Below the pieces are notes generated by a model, which saw only the letters and a program-made list of their open reading frames with translations, was not told the origin of the DNA and did not search any database. DNA of 43,422 nt, taken from Comamonadaceae bacterium (GTDB lineage: Bacteria; Pseudomonadota; Gammaproteobacteria; Burkholderiales; Burkholderiaceae_C). The DNA lies in assembly GCA_013297925.1 (NCBI GenBank), contig JAAFJC010000025.1:1-43422 (forward strand), written 5' to 3'. A program made the translations under genes and the position numbers. Below, in pieces: positions 1-8,700 of this stretch; position 1 is the stretch's first letter, and every line of letters starts with the position of its first letter.

Positions 1-118
1 AGGCTTTGCCGCCGATCAGCGGTTGCACGGGGTAGCTGGCTAGGCCTGCGCAGAAGTTTGTTGCGTGCGCCGCGCTGCTGGCCAAAAGAGCAAAAGCGAG
101 GAGAAAACGTGATTTCAT
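1..118 (-). CDS. Secreted protein of unknown function, N-terminal part only
   Basis: The reverse strand opens with ATG at 118 and stays open to the window edge, giving 39 residues. The first 19 (MKSRFLLAFALLASSAAHA) form a textbook Sec signal peptide: a K/R start, a hydrophobic core and an AHA cleavage motif. The mature protein begins TNFCAGLASYPVQPLIGG. The remainder lies outside the window, so no family can be named. It diverges from the lipoprotein gene at 240 across about 120 bp. I am fairly sure it is coding because the signal peptide is so regular. Confidence 0.6.
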   Translation of the reverse strand, partial: MKSRFLLAFALLASSAAHATNFCAGLASYPVQPLIGGKA

Positions 119-239
119 GCACGCATTGGATATTCAAATGAAAAACCATGCCACGCTAAGTTGAATCCGAATGGGCAGGGGCGGCGTAAATGTATGGCAA
201 CCGTGCATCCATTCAACCCATAACCCGAAGGAAAACGCC

Positions 240-1160
240 ATGTATCAAAGTGCTAAGAATTCCCGCTCTTTTTCCCCTGTGCGCCGCAGTGCATTCGCGC
301 TGGCAGCCGTTTCGTTGGCCATTCTGGCCGGCTGCGCCAGTACGCCCTCGGAGCCCATGGGGCAAGCGCGCGCCGAAAAAGCAGTGGCTGTGACGGCCTC
401 GCATCAGCTCATCAAATTCAACGCAGGCCAGCCGCAAAAGATCTTGGCCACCGTGGCGATCAAGGGGCTCGAGCCCGGCGAGACGATCCTGGGCATTGAC
501 TACCGCGTCTCGAAAGATACGCTTTACGCCCTAGGCAGCAGCGGGCGGCTCTACACGCTCAATGAAGACACGGCTCAGCTCACCCAAGTCGGCAGCGGAT
601 CGTTCGCCGTGAAGCTCGACGGCACGATGTTTGGCTTTGATTTCAACCCCACGGTGGACCGCATCCGCGTGATCAGCAACACCGGCCAGAATCTGCGCCT
701 GCATCCAGATACTGGAGCGGTGGTCGATAGTAATCCGAATGTGGAGGGCGTACAGATCGATGGCCCGCTGACTTACGCTCCTAACGACGCGAACGTGGGC
801 AAAAAGCCCAGCATCGTGGGCGCGGCTTACAGCTACAACAAGGCCGATCCGAAGATCACGACGAATTACGCACTAGACGCTGCAACGGGTGCACTCGTCA
901 CGCAAGGCTCGCGCGAAGGCACCACGCCCGCTGTCTCGCCCAACACTGGCCAGCTTTTCACGGTCGGAAAATTAGGTGTGAATTTCGACGACGCTGCTTT
1001 TGATATTCAGGCTTTGAGTGATGTGGCTTTTGCGGCTTTGAACGGCAAAGAGCTCAAAGGCACGCGTTTGTACACACTGGATTTGAAGACGGGCGCGGCT
1101 CAGTTCATCGGCACGATTGGCACGAGTGAAGGCATTCGTGCGATGGCGATGGAGCCTTAA
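240..1160 (+). CDS. DUF4394 domain lipoprotein
   Basis: A 306-residue protein. I start it at ATG 240, not at the upstream in-frame ATG 171, because an AAGGA-type ribosome site lies just before 240 and the protein then begins with a proper lipoprotein signal: SPVRRSAFALAAVSLAILAGCASTP, lipobox LAGC with Cys about residue 32 (shown here only as its key parts: RR, hydrophobic run, LAGC). The mature part is a DUF4394-type domain, with recurrent beta-propeller-like stretches such as ILGIDYR, LYTLNEDT, MFGFDFNPTVDRIRVIS and NLRLHPDTGAVV. The family is secreted or membrane-anchored and its biochemical role is not known. The product is probably held in a membrane facing the periplasm. The gene stands alone, followed by a repeat-rich spacer. 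Confidence 0.8.
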   Translation: MYQSAKNSRSFSPVRRSAFALAAVSLAILAGCASTPSEPMGQARAEKAVAVTASHQLIKFNAGQPQKILATVAIKGLEPGETILGIDYRVSKDTLYALGSSGRLYTLNEDTAQLTQVGSGSFAVKLDGTMFGFDFNPTVDRIRVISNTGQNLRLHPDTGAVVDSNPNVEGVQIDGPLTYAPNDANVGKKPSIVGAAYSYNKADPKITTNYALDAATGALVTQGSREGTTPAVSPNTGQLFTVGKLGVNFDDAAFDIQALSDVAFAALNGKELKGTRLYTLDLKTGAAQFIGTIGTSEGIRAMAMEP

Positions 1161-1174
1161 GCTCGTTTCCATTC

Positions 1175-1232
1175 GCTATCAAAAAAATAGCAATCCACGC
1201 AGGTTTTATTCCAGTAAAGAGCTCTTTTTCTT
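1175..1232 (+). repeat. Dispersed ~55-bp repeat, copy 1
   Basis: Pattern: GCTATC, an A-rich run, AATAGCAATC, CACGCAG, TTTTATTCCAGTAAAGAGCT, then a T-rich end. It matches the general plan of the other copies: a GCTAT/ATAGC pair, CGCAG, TTTATGCCGGCAAA and a final T-run. Confidence 0.6.
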
Positions 1233-1267
1233 TAGTTCCTGTGTTTTACGTTCTGAGATCGTGGCAA

Positions 1268-1373
1268 GCCGACTGCGCTTGGGCTATCCCCCTCCACGAA
1301 TGTCCTCCGGCTGGCGCTGCGCGCGTGCCTCCCCCTTTATTTCGTTACGGGAGATAGCCCAACCACAGTCGGC
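1268..1373. repeat. Long inverted repeat, 33-nt arms
   Basis: The left arm 1268-1300 begins GCCGACTGCGCTTGGGCTAT. The right arm 1341-1373, reverse complemented, begins GCCGACTGTGGTTGGGCTAT. By hand count 27 of 33 positions match, and the loop is 40 nt. It would fold into a strong hairpin in DNA or RNA. There is no U-run after it, so it does not look like an ordinary terminator. Confidence 0.75.
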
Positions 1374-1419
1374 GGCGTACATTCTTTCGAACGAAGATCT
1401 ATCGAATCGCCAATAGGCC

Positions 1420-1493
1420 GCGAGTTTGAGGCATTTCGCCCGACTGATTTGTGGTACTCCACCATGAAGGCGGGCGGAATGCCTCAAACTCGC
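1420..1493. repeat. Near-perfect inverted repeat with nested stem
   Basis: The left arm 1420-1442 and right arm 1471-1493 are 23 nt each with one mismatch (core GAGTTTGAGGCATT). Inside the loop, 1451-1462 (GTGGTACTCCAC) forms its own 4-bp stem. The arm core recurs in part near 24854. Confidence 0.8.
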
Positions 1494-1525
1494 AGCCGCT
1501 GTGTCCAAGAAGTCACTCTCAGTTC

Positions 1526-1582
1526 GCTATGAATTCAATAGCTTCTCGCGCAATAAATACGCTGGCAAAGTGCTTAAAACAC
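1526..1582 (+). repeat. Dispersed ~55-bp repeat, copy 2
   Basis: GCTATGAATTCAATAGCTTC, then TCGCGCAATAAATACGCTGG and CAAAGTGC. It lies about 20 bp downstream of the yajQ stop codon (yajQ is on the minus strand). Confidence 0.75.
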
Positions 1583-1602
1583 TGCAAAAAGCGAGAAAAA
1601 AA

Positions 1603-2088
1603 TCAATCCCGAAAGTTATTAAACGACAACGGAATATCCGCCATGTCTTTCTTGATGAGTGCCATCGCCGCCTGAAGATCATCACGCTTCGCACCTGTAA
1701 CGCGCACGGATTCACCTTGGATGCTGGCTTGCACTTTGAGTTTGCTGTCTTTGATCAGGCGCTGGATTTTTTTGCTGTCTTCGGTGGCGATGCCTTCGCG
1801 CACTTTGATCACTTGTTTGACCTTGTCGCCACCGATTTTTTGCACATCGCCGACATCGAGGAAGCGCACATCCACACTGCGCTTGGTGAGCTTGGCGCGC
1901 AGGATGTCGTCGATTTGCACGAGCTGGAAGTCTGCATCGCCAATCAGCGTGATCTCTTTGTCTTTCAGCTCAATCGCGGCGCTCGTGCCTTTGAAATCGA
2001 AGCGCGTGCCGATTTCTTTAGCGGCGTTTTCGACCGCGTTTTTCACTTCAACGAGGTTCGGTTCGCAAACGGTATCAAAACTGGGCAT
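1603..2088 (-). CDS. yajQ: YajQ family cyclic di-GMP-binding protein
   Basis: 161 residues, the usual family length (about 160). It begins [20 protein letters not shown] and carries the hallmark [20 protein letters not shown] and the C-terminal [20 protein letters not shown] and LQAAM stretches. These form the two duplicated alpha-beta domains of the family. YajQ-type proteins bind nucleotides; in Xanthomonas a member is a c-di-GMP receptor acting with a transcription factor. Whether this one senses c-di-GMP is inferred from the family. It is transcribed away from murB, with only 44 bp between the two starts, so they share a short divergent promoter region. Confidence 0.93.
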   Translation of the reverse strand: MPSFDTVCEPNLVEVKNAVENAAKEIGTRFDFKGTSAAIELKDKEITLIGDADFQLVQIDDILRAKLTKRSVDVRFLDVGDVQKIGGDKVKQVIKVREGIATEDSKKIQRLIKDSKLKVQASIQGESVRVTGAKRDDLQAAMALIKKDMADIPLSFNNFRD

Positions 2089-2132
2089 GGCTCTCTCACG
2101 GGATGTTTATTTTCAGATGCGACAATTGTGGC

Positions 2133-3269
2133 ATGTTTGTTGAAAAAAATGTCCCTCTCCAGCCCTACAACAGCTTCGGAATTGTCGCCAAAGCGCAGCA
2201 ATTGCTGCGCATTCGCACGGTGGAGGAGCTGCAAGCGGCTTGCAAAGAGCGAGACTTTGCCAATGAACCGCCATTTATCCTCGGAGGCGGCTGCAATATT
2301 GTGCTCACGGGGGATGTGAAGCCGCTGGTGCTGAAGATGGAAATCATGGGCAAGCGCCTTGTGGAAGAGACGGCCAAGTACTACATCGTGGAAGCCGGCG
2401 CGGGCGAGAATTGGCATGAATTCGTGGCTTGGAGTGTGGCGCAGGGCTGGCCGGGGCTGGAGAATTTGGCGCTGATTCCCGGCAGCACGGGCGCAGCGCC
2501 AGTGCAAAACATTGGGGCATATGGCGTGGAGCTGCAAGACCGGTTCCATAGCCTAAATGCGGTGAATCTGCATACTGGCGAGCTGTTCACCTTGGAGGCC
2601 TCGCAGTGCGCGTTTGGCTACCGCGATTCGGTGTTCAAGCACGCCACGCAAACTGGCTTGCTGGGAAAAGCGGTGATCACCACCGTGCGCTTTGCTTTGC
2701 CCAAGGCTTGGCGGCCAGAGATCTCGTATGCTGATCTGCGCCGCAAATATGCTGATTTTTTAAAAGAGATCGGCTCAGAGGCAGCGTACAGTCTGCGCGA
2801 AATGCTATCAAAGCAAGAGCAAATTCCGCGCCGCATGTGGGCGGAAATGCTACCTGAGCTGATTCCCAGCGCCAAGCAAATCTTGGATTGGGTCGTGCAA
2901 ATCCGCCGCGCCAAGCTGCCTGATCCAGCGGTGATCGGCAATGCCGGCAGTTTCTTCAAAAACCCCTTCGTCAGCACTGAGCAGCGCGCCGACATCATCG
3001 CGCGCGAACCCAAAGTGGTGAGCTACAACATGCCCGATGGCAGCATCAAGCTCGCCGCTGGCTGGCTGATTGATGCCTGCGGCTGGAAGGGCCGCGGCGT
3101 GGGTAATGCCGGCGTGTATGAGAAGCAGGCGCTGGTGCTGGTGAACAAAGGCACTGGCACAGCCACCCCAGCAACGGGCGGCGAGGTCATGACACTGGCC
3201 AAAGCTATCCAAACCAGTGTCTATGAGCGCTTTGGCATCATGCTGGAGCCAGAGCCTGTGGTGGTGTGA
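2133..3269 (+). CDS. murB: UDP-N-acetylmuramate dehydrogenase MurB
   Basis: MurB reduces UDP-GlcNAc-enolpyruvate to UDP-MurNAc with FAD and NADPH, the second committed step of peptidoglycan synthesis. I choose ATG 2133 (MFVEKNVPLQPYNSFG), since family members begin just before the PLxxxNSFG motif; an in-frame ATG at 2103 would add ten unlikely residues. Visible motifs: the FAD site GGGCNIVLTG, LALIPGSTGAAPVQNIGAYG, YRDSVFK, NAGSFFKNP with the catalytic Ser, and the C-terminal LEPEPVVV with the catalytic Glu. At about 378 residues it is longer than E. coli MurB (342). The excess sits between the YADF segment and KLPDPAVIGNAGSFF, where a degenerate dispersed-repeat copy appears to be inserted. 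Confidence 0.96.
   Translation: MFVEKNVPLQPYNSFGIVAKAQQLLRIRTVEELQAACKERDFANEPPFILGGGCNIVLTGDVKPLVLKMEIMGKRLVEETAKYYIVEAGAGENWHEFVAWSVAQGWPGLENLALIPGSTGAAPVQNIGAYGVELQDRFHSLNAVNLHTGELFTLEASQCAFGYRDSVFKHATQTGLLGKAVITTVRFALPKAWRPEISYADLRRKYADFLKEIGSEAAYSLREMLSKQEQIPRRMWAEMLPELIPSAKQILDWVVQIRRAKLPDPAVIGNAGSFFKNPFVSTEQRADIIAREPKVVSYNMPDGSIKLAAGWLIDACGWKGRGVGNAGVYEKQALVLVNKGTGTATPATGGEVMTLAKAIQTSVYERFGIMLEPEPVVV
2804..2862 (+). repeat. Dispersed repeat, degenerate copy inside murB
   Basis: GCTATCAAAGCAAGAGCAAA, TTCCGCGC and GGGCGGAAATGCT follow the order of the consensus blocks. It encodes MLSKQEQIPRRMWAEMLPEL, which has no counterpart in typical MurB. This is the weakest member of the set. Confidence 0.4.
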
Positions 3270-3368
3270 AGTCAGGCCTTTGCAGGGCGGGATCGTGTCA
3301 TCAATCTGGGATAAAATCAGAGGCTTTGCTGAAATACGGGTTATCCCGTGGATCTGCTCTCATTTCCT

Positions 3369-3374
3369 TATAAT
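3369..3374 (+). promoter_or_regulatory. Consensus -10 box for ndk
   Basis: A perfect TATAAT stands 23 nt before the ndk ATG; transcription would start near 3381, just before a GAAAGA ribosome site. I see no good -35 at 16-18 nt. A small hairpin ACGGG-TTAT-CCCGT lies upstream at about 3336-3349. Confidence 0.45.
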
Positions 3375-3397
3375 TTTTGACTCTCTGAAAGACCATC

Positions 3398-3823
3398 ATG
3401 GCTATCGAACGCACCCTCTCCATCATCAAGCCTGACGCTGTGGCAAAAAACGTGATCGGCCAGATCTATGCCCGTTTTGAAGCGGCTGGCCTCAAAGTGA
3501 TTGCTGCCAAGATGGTTCACCTCTCGCGCGGCGAAGCAGAGCAGTTCTACGGCGTTCACAAAGCTCGCCCTTTCTTCAATGACCTGGTGAGCTTCATGAT
3601 TTCCGGCCCCGTGATGATTCAAGCCCTCGAAGGCGAAGGCGCGATTTTGAAGAATCGTGATCTGATGGGCGCAACCGATCCTAAGAAAGCCGCTCCTGGC
3701 ACGATTCGCGCTGACTTTGCAGACAGCATCGATGCCAACGCAGTGCACGGCTCTGATGCGCCTGAAACTGCAGCGGTGGAAATCGCTTTCTTCTTTCCTG
3801 GCATGAATGTGTATTCACGCTAA
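3398..3823 (+). CDS. ndk: Nucleoside diphosphate kinase
   Basis: 141 residues, full family length. The enzyme moves the gamma phosphate of NTPs onto NDPs through a phospho-histidine. Seen: the start [29 protein letters not shown], the substrate loop [18 protein letters not shown] and the active-site NAVHGSD with the catalytic His about residue 117. It heads the conserved Burkholderiales block ndk-rlmN-pilF-rodZ-ispG. A dispersed-repeat copy separates it from rlmN, so the two may be transcribed together but are not tightly coupled. The start is certain from alignment to the family N-terminus. Confidence 0.98.
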   Translation: MAIERTLSIIKPDAVAKNVIGQIYARFEAAGLKVIAAKMVHLSRGEAEQFYGVHKARPFFNDLVSFMISGPVMIQALEGEGAILKNRDLMGATDPKKAAPGTIRADFADSIDANAVHGSDAPETAAVEIAFFFPGMNVYSR

Positions 3824-3843
3824 TCGCTTTAAGAACTTGCGGC

Positions 3844-3898
3844 ACTATATTTTTAATAGCTAGTCCCGCACGTTCTACGGCGCTTAAAAGCTGAAAAG
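3844..3898 (+). repeat. Dispersed ~55-bp repeat, copy upstream of rlmN
   Basis: CTATATTTTTAATAGCTAGT, CCCGCACGTTCTACGGCGCT and AAAAGCTGAAAAG follow the consensus layout. It ends nine bases before the rlmN ATG and supplies almost all of the ndk-rlmN gap, including the only purine-rich stretch before the start. Confidence 0.6.
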
Positions 3899-3907
3899 AC
3901 CTCAAAA

Positions 3908-5023
3908 ATGACGGTCAACCTGCTTGATTACGATCTTGACGGGTTGACCGTTTTTTGCGAAGGGCTGGGCGAAAAAGCCTTCCGCGCAAAGCAGCTGTAC
4001 CGTTGGATTCATCAAAAAGGCGCGTCTGACTTCTCTCAGATGAGCGACTTGGCGAAGACCCTGCGTGAAAAGCTGGTTGGCATTGCGCATGTTTCGCCTT
4101 TGAAGGTGCTTACCGAGCAAAAATCGAGCGACGGCACGATCAAGTGGCTCTTCGATGTGGGCCATGGCGACGCGGTGGAAGCTGTGTTTATTCCCGAAGA
4201 CGATCGCAACACACTTTGTATCTCTTCCCAAGCCGGTTGTGCCGTTGGCTGCCGTTTCTGCTCAACGGGCCATCAAGGTTTTTCAAGAAATCTCACCACG
4301 GGCGAAATCATCGCCCAGCTCTGGTTTGCCGAGCACACCATCAGAAAAGTCAAAGGCACGGAAGATCGCATCATCTCCAATGTGGTGATGATGGGTATGG
4401 GTGAGCCGCTGCAAAACTACGCCGCCCTCGTGCCCGCACTGCGCACGATGCTCTCTGATCATGGCTATGGTCTGTCGCGCCGCCGCGTGACTGTCTCTAC
4501 ATCTGGCGTCGTGCCGATGATTGACAAGCTGGCTGCCGATTGCCCTGTGGCTCTCGCGGTGAGCCTGCACGCGCCGACCGATGTGCTCAGAGACGATCTT
4601 GTGCCGTTGAATCGCAAATATCCTTTGCAAGAGCTGCTGGCCAGCTGCGAGCGCTATCTGCAAGCCGCGCCGCGTGATTTCATCACCATGGAATATTGCA
4701 TGCTCCAAGGCGTAAACGATTCGCCCGAGCAAGCACGTCAGCTTGCGCAGTTGGTGAAAAACGTCAAATTGCCGGTCAAATTCAACCTGATTCCTTTTAA
4801 TCCCTTCCCGCAGAGCGGTTTGTTGTGTTCTGCTCCGAAAGTTGTAGCAGAATTTGCGAAAATCCTGCAAGATGCGGGAATCGTCACCACCGTGCGCAAA
4901 ACGCGCGGCGATGATATCGATGCCGCTTGCGGCCAGCTCGCAGGCGATGTGCAAGACCGCACGGCCGCTGCCGAGCGCATGGCCAAGCGGCGTGTGGTGA
5001 TGATGCACAAGCAAAGCGCGTGA
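3908..5023 (+). CDS. rlmN: Dual-specificity 23S rRNA/tRNA adenine-C2 methyltransferase RlmN
   Basis: A radical SAM enzyme that methylates C2 of A2503 in 23S rRNA and A37 in some tRNAs, helping decoding accuracy. Visible: an N-terminal RNA-binding-like helical part ([14 protein letters not shown]), the 4Fe-4S motif [15 protein letters not shown] (CxxxCxxC), [33 protein letters not shown] and [12 protein letters not shown], whose Cys matches the second methyl-carrying residue. 371 residues is normal. The start at ATG 3908 gives [13 protein letters not shown], as expected. It has a weak ribosome site, and the preceding bases belong to a repeat copy. Confidence 0.97.
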   Translation: MTVNLLDYDLDGLTVFCEGLGEKAFRAKQLYRWIHQKGASDFSQMSDLAKTLREKLVGIAHVSPLKVLTEQKSSDGTIKWLFDVGHGDAVEAVFIPEDDRNTLCISSQAGCAVGCRFCSTGHQGFSRNLTTGEIIAQLWFAEHTIRKVKGTEDRIISNVVMMGMGEPLQNYAALVPALRTMLSDHGYGLSRRRVTVSTSGVVPMIDKLAADCPVALAVSLHAPTDVLRDDLVPLNRKYPLQELLASCERYLQAAPRDFITMEYCMLQGVNDSPEQARQLAQLVKNVKLPVKFNLIPFNPFPQSGLLCSAPKVVAEFAKILQDAGIVTTVRKTRGDDIDAACGQLAGDVQDRTAAAERMAKRRVVMMHKQSA

Positions 5024-5067
5024 AATCTGCTTTGTGGGTTCAGTGAAGTAATACAAAGGAAGAGACA

Positions 5068-5901
5068 ATGATGGCGTTCACAAAACTCGGTTGGCAGCCC
5101 TTGCGTTGGTTGGTGCTGACAGCCATGATTGCTGGCTTCTTGAGCTTGGCCGGTTGTGCCGCGGGGCCTGGGGGAAGAAGTGGCGCTAACCCCGTGGATA
5201 ACGTGGTCACCGAATCCGATGAGCCAGAAGCACGCAAGCGCGCTCGCAATCGTTTAGAGCTGGCCAGCGGCTATTTCAGTGAAGGCAAAACGACGATTGC
5301 TCTGGATGAGATCAAACTGTCGCTTCAAGCTGATCCCAACTACGGCGATGCTTTCAATCTACGCGGCATGATCTACATGCGTTTGGGTGATGGCCGCCAA
5401 GCGGAAGACAGCTTTCGCCGAGCACTGCAGCTCAATCCACGCGATGCCGACACGATGCACAACTATGCTTGGATGATGTGCCAGCAGCGTCGCTATGACG
5501 AATCGATTGCGATGTTTACCCAAGCCAATGCCGTGCCTCTGTACAACGGCCAATCCAAAACTTACATGACGCGCGGTATCTGCGAGTTGGCCTCGGGCAA
5601 ACCAGAGCTTGCGGAGCGCAGTTTTGCCCGCTCGTATGAGCTGGATGCGACTAACCCAATCTCGGGCTACAACTTGGCCAACTTGCTCTTTCTGCGCAAT
5701 GAATTGCAGCGGTCGCAGTTTTATACGCGCCGCTTAAACAACAGCGAACTATCCAATGCTGAGACACTGTGGTTGGGTATCAAAATCGAGCGCAAGTTGG
5801 GAAATACAGAAGCGGTGCAACAGCTCACGACGCAACTGCGCCGCCGCTATCCGCAATCCAGTGAATTATCGTCTTTAGACCGAGGGGCATTTGATGAGTG
5901 A
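5068..5901 (+). CDS. pilF: Type IV pilus biogenesis/stability lipoprotein PilF (PilW)
   Basis: 277 residues. An N-terminal lipoprotein signal with lipobox LAGC (Cys about residue 29) precedes tandem TPR units: ARNRLELASGYFSEGKTTIA, NYGDAFNLRGMIYMRLGDG, DADTMHNYAWMMCQQRRYDE and later repeats. In Pseudomonas and Neisseria relatives this lipoprotein is needed for outer-membrane PilQ secretin assembly or pilus stability. The GGAAGAG ribosome site fits ATG 5068; ATG 5071 is equally possible. The stop overlaps the start of the rodZ-like gene by eight bases, showing translational coupling. No other pilus gene is in the window, as is usual for this conserved block. Confidence 0.9.
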   Translation: MMAFTKLGWQPLRWLVLTAMIAGFLSLAGCAAGPGGRSGANPVDNVVTESDEPEARKRARNRLELASGYFSEGKTTIALDEIKLSLQADPNYGDAFNLRGMIYMRLGDGRQAEDSFRRALQLNPRDADTMHNYAWMMCQQRRYDESIAMFTQANAVPLYNGQSKTYMTRGICELASGKPELAERSFARSYELDATNPISGYNLANLLFLRNELQRSQFYTRRLNNSELSNAETLWLGIKIERKLGNTEAVQQLTTQLRRRYPQSSELSSLDRGAFDE

Positions 5902-6862
5902 AGAGGAGTTGCCGATCCGTTTTGCGGATACGGCGCAAGCCAGTTTGGATGCCGCCAAGACGGCTGGCCAGCTGATGTATGAGGCGCGCGAGGCGCAAGG
6001 TCTGCATGTGGCGGCACTGGCTGTAGCGCTCAAGGTACCCGTCAAAAAACTGGAGGCTTTGGAGGCGGATCGCCTTGAAGAGTTACCTGACGCGGTGTTT
6101 GTGCGCGCGCTGGCCTCCAGCGTGTGCCGCGCGTTGAAGATCGATCCGACCCCTGTGCTTGCCAAGCTACCCCAGCTTAATACGCGCGTGCTCGATCAGG
6201 TTGAAAGCGGTATGAACGTCTCGTTTCGCACGCGCTCCGATGGCCCTTCGCCCTCAGCCTTGGCGAATCTCAGTCGCCCTGCAGTGATGGGTGTATTGGC
6301 GCTACTTTTGGGGGCGATCATACTGATATTTTTGCCCGATTTCACATCACGCTCTGCCACTAAATCAACTGATGTAAGCAGTGCAGCGCAGGCAAACAAT
6401 TCAGGTGTCTCGCTCGGTAACCCTGCCAATGTACCTTCCTTGCCTGCAGAAAAAGTCGGCGATGCCGCCACCAGTGTCGTGAGCGCTAGCGTAAGTGCCA
6501 ACTCTGCTGCCCCTGCCACGCTGATGGTCACCCCATCGCTCTCTACACCCAGCGTAGGCAGCCCCACGCTGACTGTCACCCCCCTTGCAGCCGATGCTTT
6601 ACCCCTGCCGGCAGATAGCGTGGTGGTATTCGCCGCTATCGGCGAAAGTTGGATTGAAGTGAAGGACGCTGGGGGAAGAATTATCTTGCAGCGCACCTTG
6701 CAAAACGGCGAAAAAGCAGGCGCTGGGCCATCGATGGGCAAGCTGCCTTACTCGGTGATCGTGGGGCGCTCGAACCTCACGCAAGTCACTGTGCGCCACA
6801 AGGCTTTTGATCTCGCGCCCGTCTCCAGCAAAGATGCTGTGGCGCGATTCCAAGTGAAATAA
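5894..6862 (+). CDS. rodZ: RodZ-like helix-turn-helix membrane protein
   Basis: A bitopic inner-membrane protein of the RodZ family, which links MreB filaments to the wall machinery and sets rod shape. I take ATG 5894, preceded by GAGGGG; the codon before is TTG. Domain order: a cytoplasmic HTH_25-type domain, residues about 22-95 ([33 protein letters not shown]); one membrane helix about 129-148 ([20 protein letters not shown]); a Ser/Ala/Val-rich periplasmic linker; and a C-terminal DUF4115-type beta domain from about 235 ([19 protein letters not shown]). Length 322 is near normal. It sits between pilF and ispG as in other betaproteobacteria. A role in shape is inferred from the family, not from neighbours. 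Confidence 0.85.
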   Translation: MSEEELPIRFADTAQASLDAAKTAGQLMYEAREAQGLHVAALAVALKVPVKKLEALEADRLEELPDAVFVRALASSVCRALKIDPTPVLAKLPQLNTRVLDQVESGMNVSFRTRSDGPSPSALANLSRPAVMGVLALLLGAIILIFLPDFTSRSATKSTDVSSAAQANNSGVSLGNPANVPSLPAEKVGDAATSVVSASVSANSAAPATLMVTPSLSTPSVGSPTLTVTPLAADALPLPADSVVVFAAIGESWIEVKDAGGRIILQRTLQNGEKAGAGPSMGKLPYSVIVGRSNLTQVTVRHKAFDLAPVSSKDAVARFQVK

Positions 6863-6879
6863 ATTTTTTGGATGTTGAG

Positions 6880-8148
6880 ATGCTAGAGCCTTGCCAAATT
6901 CCTGAATCAGTTCCCGCACCGCGCCGCAGCTTGCAAGCGCGCATCGTCTGGGGCAAGCGCGTCGTCACCGTCGGCGGCGATGCGCCCGTTCGCGTGCAGA
7001 GCATGACTAACACTGATACTGAAGACGCGATTTCCACCGCAATTCAGGTGAAAGAATTGGCGCTCGCTGGCAGCGAAGTGGTGCGTATCACTGTGAACAC
7101 GCCAGAGGCAGCCAAACAAGTGCCTTACATCCGAGAGCAGCTCGATCGCATGGGCATTGATGTGCCCTTAGTCGGCGATTTTCATTACAACGGTCACCGA
7201 TTGTTGACGGACGAGCCTGCCTGCGCTGAAGCTTTATCCAAGTACCGCATCAACCCCGGCAACGTCGGCAAGGGCGATAAAAAAGACCGCCAATTCGGCC
7301 AAATGATCGAAGCCGCGCTCAAGTGGGACAAGCCCGTGCGCATCGGTGTGAACTGGGGCAGTCTCGATCAAGATTTGCTTGCTCATTTGATGGACATCAA
7401 CAGCCAGCGGAGCGTGCCTTGGGATGCCAAGCAAGTGATGTATGAAGCCCTCGTTACGTCCGCCACAGAATCCGCCGATTTAGCCGTAAAAATGGGCATG
7501 TCGCCCAATCAAGTTCTCCTCAGTTGCAAAGTCTCAGGCGTTCAAGATTTGATCTCGGTGTATCGCGAGCTGGCCAAGCGCTGCAACTATCCGCTGCACC
7601 TCGGCCTTACAGAAGCCGGCATGGGCACGAAAGGCACGGTCGCCTCCGCCGTAGCCATGAGCATCCTGCTGCAAGAAGGCATCGGCGACACCATCCGCGT
7701 CAGCCTCACGCCGCAGCCCGGCGAGAGCCGCACGCAAGAGGTGGTGATCGCGTCTGAAATTTTGCAGTCGCTCGGCCTGCGCAGATTCGTTCCCAGCGTC
7801 ACCGCCTGCCCCGGCTGTGGCCGCACCACCAGCACCACCTTCCAAGAACTCGCCAAGCAGATCGACGATTATCTGCGCATGCAAATGCCCATCTGGAAAA
7901 CCAAATACCCCGGCGTGGAGCATCTCAAAGTGGCAGTGATGGGCTGCATCGTCAATGGCCCAGGCGAGAGCAAACATGCAGACATCGGCATTTCACTCCC
8001 AGGTACTGGAGAAAGCCCTGCTGCACCCGTCTTCATCGATGGCCAAAAAGCCTTGACCTTGCGCGGCGACAACATCGTGCAGGAGTTTCACAAATTGGTG
8101 GATGAGTACATTGAGAAGCGGTTTGGGCGAGTGCTTGAGGCGGTTTGA
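6880..8148 (+). CDS. ispG: 4-hydroxy-3-methylbut-2-en-1-yl diphosphate synthase IspG
   Basis: IspG reduces MEcPP to HMBPP in the MEP isoprenoid pathway using a 4Fe-4S cluster. Visible: [72 protein letters not shown], then the cluster ligands CPGCGRT and the third Cys in [11 protein letters not shown]. About 422 residues, longer than the E. coli enzyme (372) because of an inserted segment, which is common in this class. The start is uncertain: TTG 6868 would add four residues; ATG 6880 has only a weak ribosome site. It lies 17 bp after rodZ and is probably co-transcribed. Confidence 0.96.
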   Translation: MLEPCQIPESVPAPRRSLQARIVWGKRVVTVGGDAPVRVQSMTNTDTEDAISTAIQVKELALAGSEVVRITVNTPEAAKQVPYIREQLDRMGIDVPLVGDFHYNGHRLLTDEPACAEALSKYRINPGNVGKGDKKDRQFGQMIEAALKWDKPVRIGVNWGSLDQDLLAHLMDINSQRSVPWDAKQVMYEALVTSATESADLAVKMGMSPNQVLLSCKVSGVQDLISVYRELAKRCNYPLHLGLTEAGMGTKGTVASAVAMSILLQEGIGDTIRVSLTPQPGESRTQEVVIASEILQSLGLRRFVPSVTACPGCGRTTSTTFQELAKQIDDYLRMQMPIWKTKYPGVEHLKVAVMGCIVNGPGESKHADIGISLPGTGESPAAPVFIDGQKALTLRGDNIVQEFHKLVDEYIEKRFGRVLEAV

Positions 8149-8150
8149 AT

Positions 8151-8537
8151 TCAGGCCACTGAAACCTGCCACCACTTTGGCTTAGCGCCTACGTAAGAGT
8201 GCCCAACAGGTTTGAGCTCTTGCCGATTGGGTGAGTCAAAGCTGCCGAGCACCAAGGCGATGACGGGTGATTCGTCAATCGCACCCAAGGTGCTGCCGCA
8301 TTTCGGGCAAAAAGCGCGGCTGGATTTCTCACTGGAGCGCCACTTGGCGGGTTCGCCACCCGCGCCGTTCCACTGCACCTGATCTTTGGCGAACTCCACC
8401 CAAGCCAAAGTAAGCGCGCCGCTGTGGCGCTGGCACATTTTGCAGGAGCAGGTGTGAGGCCAGTTGGGCGTGCCAGTGGCCGTGAATCGAATGTTGCCGC
8501 AGAGGCAGCCGCCTTCGTAGGTTTTGAGTTTGGGCAT
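8151..8537 (-). CDS. GFA family zinc protein (Mss4-like fold)
   Basis: 128 residues from ATG 8537 (MPKLKTYEGGCLCGNIRF); a longer open frame upstream to 8639 has no family support. Seven cysteines form the family's zinc sites: C11 and C13 (CLCG), C30, C32 and C35 (CSCKMC), and C77 and C80 (FCPKCGS). The founding member was described as speeding S-hydroxymethylglutathione formation; most relatives, including this one, have no proven reaction. It is convergent with ispG, the two stop codons being two bases apart, and divergent from hisS. It therefore interrupts the ispG-hisS adjacency common in related genomes. Confidence 0.85.
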   Translation of the reverse strand: MPKLKTYEGGCLCGNIRFTATGTPNWPHTCSCKMCQRHSGALTLAWVEFAKDQVQWNGAGGEPAKWRSSEKSSRAFCPKCGSTLGAIDESPVIALVLGSFDSPNRQELKPVGHSYVGAKPKWWQVSVA

Positions 8538-8650
8538 GGTGTTACTCGTCGAATTGGATACAAAAACTATACCCAGAGCGTGAAGGCCTTGCGTGGTGGA
8601 TGGTTGTGGAAATGCGGCAGCCGCCCTACTCAATTCCATTAAAATCTAGA

Positions 8651-8700
8651 TCAAATTGCCCAATCGCCGGCATAGAACCTGCGCAAAGCGCTATCAAAAA
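8651..8700 (-). repeat. Dispersed ~55-bp repeat, copy abutting hisS start
   Basis: Read on the minus strand: GATAGCGCTTTGCGCAGGTT, CTATGCCGGCGATTGGGCAA. It ends directly at the hisS ATG, leaving no visible Shine-Dalgarno for that gene. Confidence 0.8.

Larger units (their letters stand above)
1161..1602. other. Gene-free spacer filled with repeats
   Basis: This spacer between the lipoprotein stop and the yajQ stop has no convincing gene. It holds two copies of the dispersed ~55-bp repeat (1175-1232 and 1526-1582) flanking two long inverted repeats (1268-1373 and 1420-1493). Open frames here are short and lack family features or start signals. Confidence 0.7.

Noticed and set aside
1501-2319. 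Plus-strand open frame of 272 codons across yajQ and the start of murB
   Set aside because: yajQ on the minus strand is fully recognisable and murB occupies another frame.
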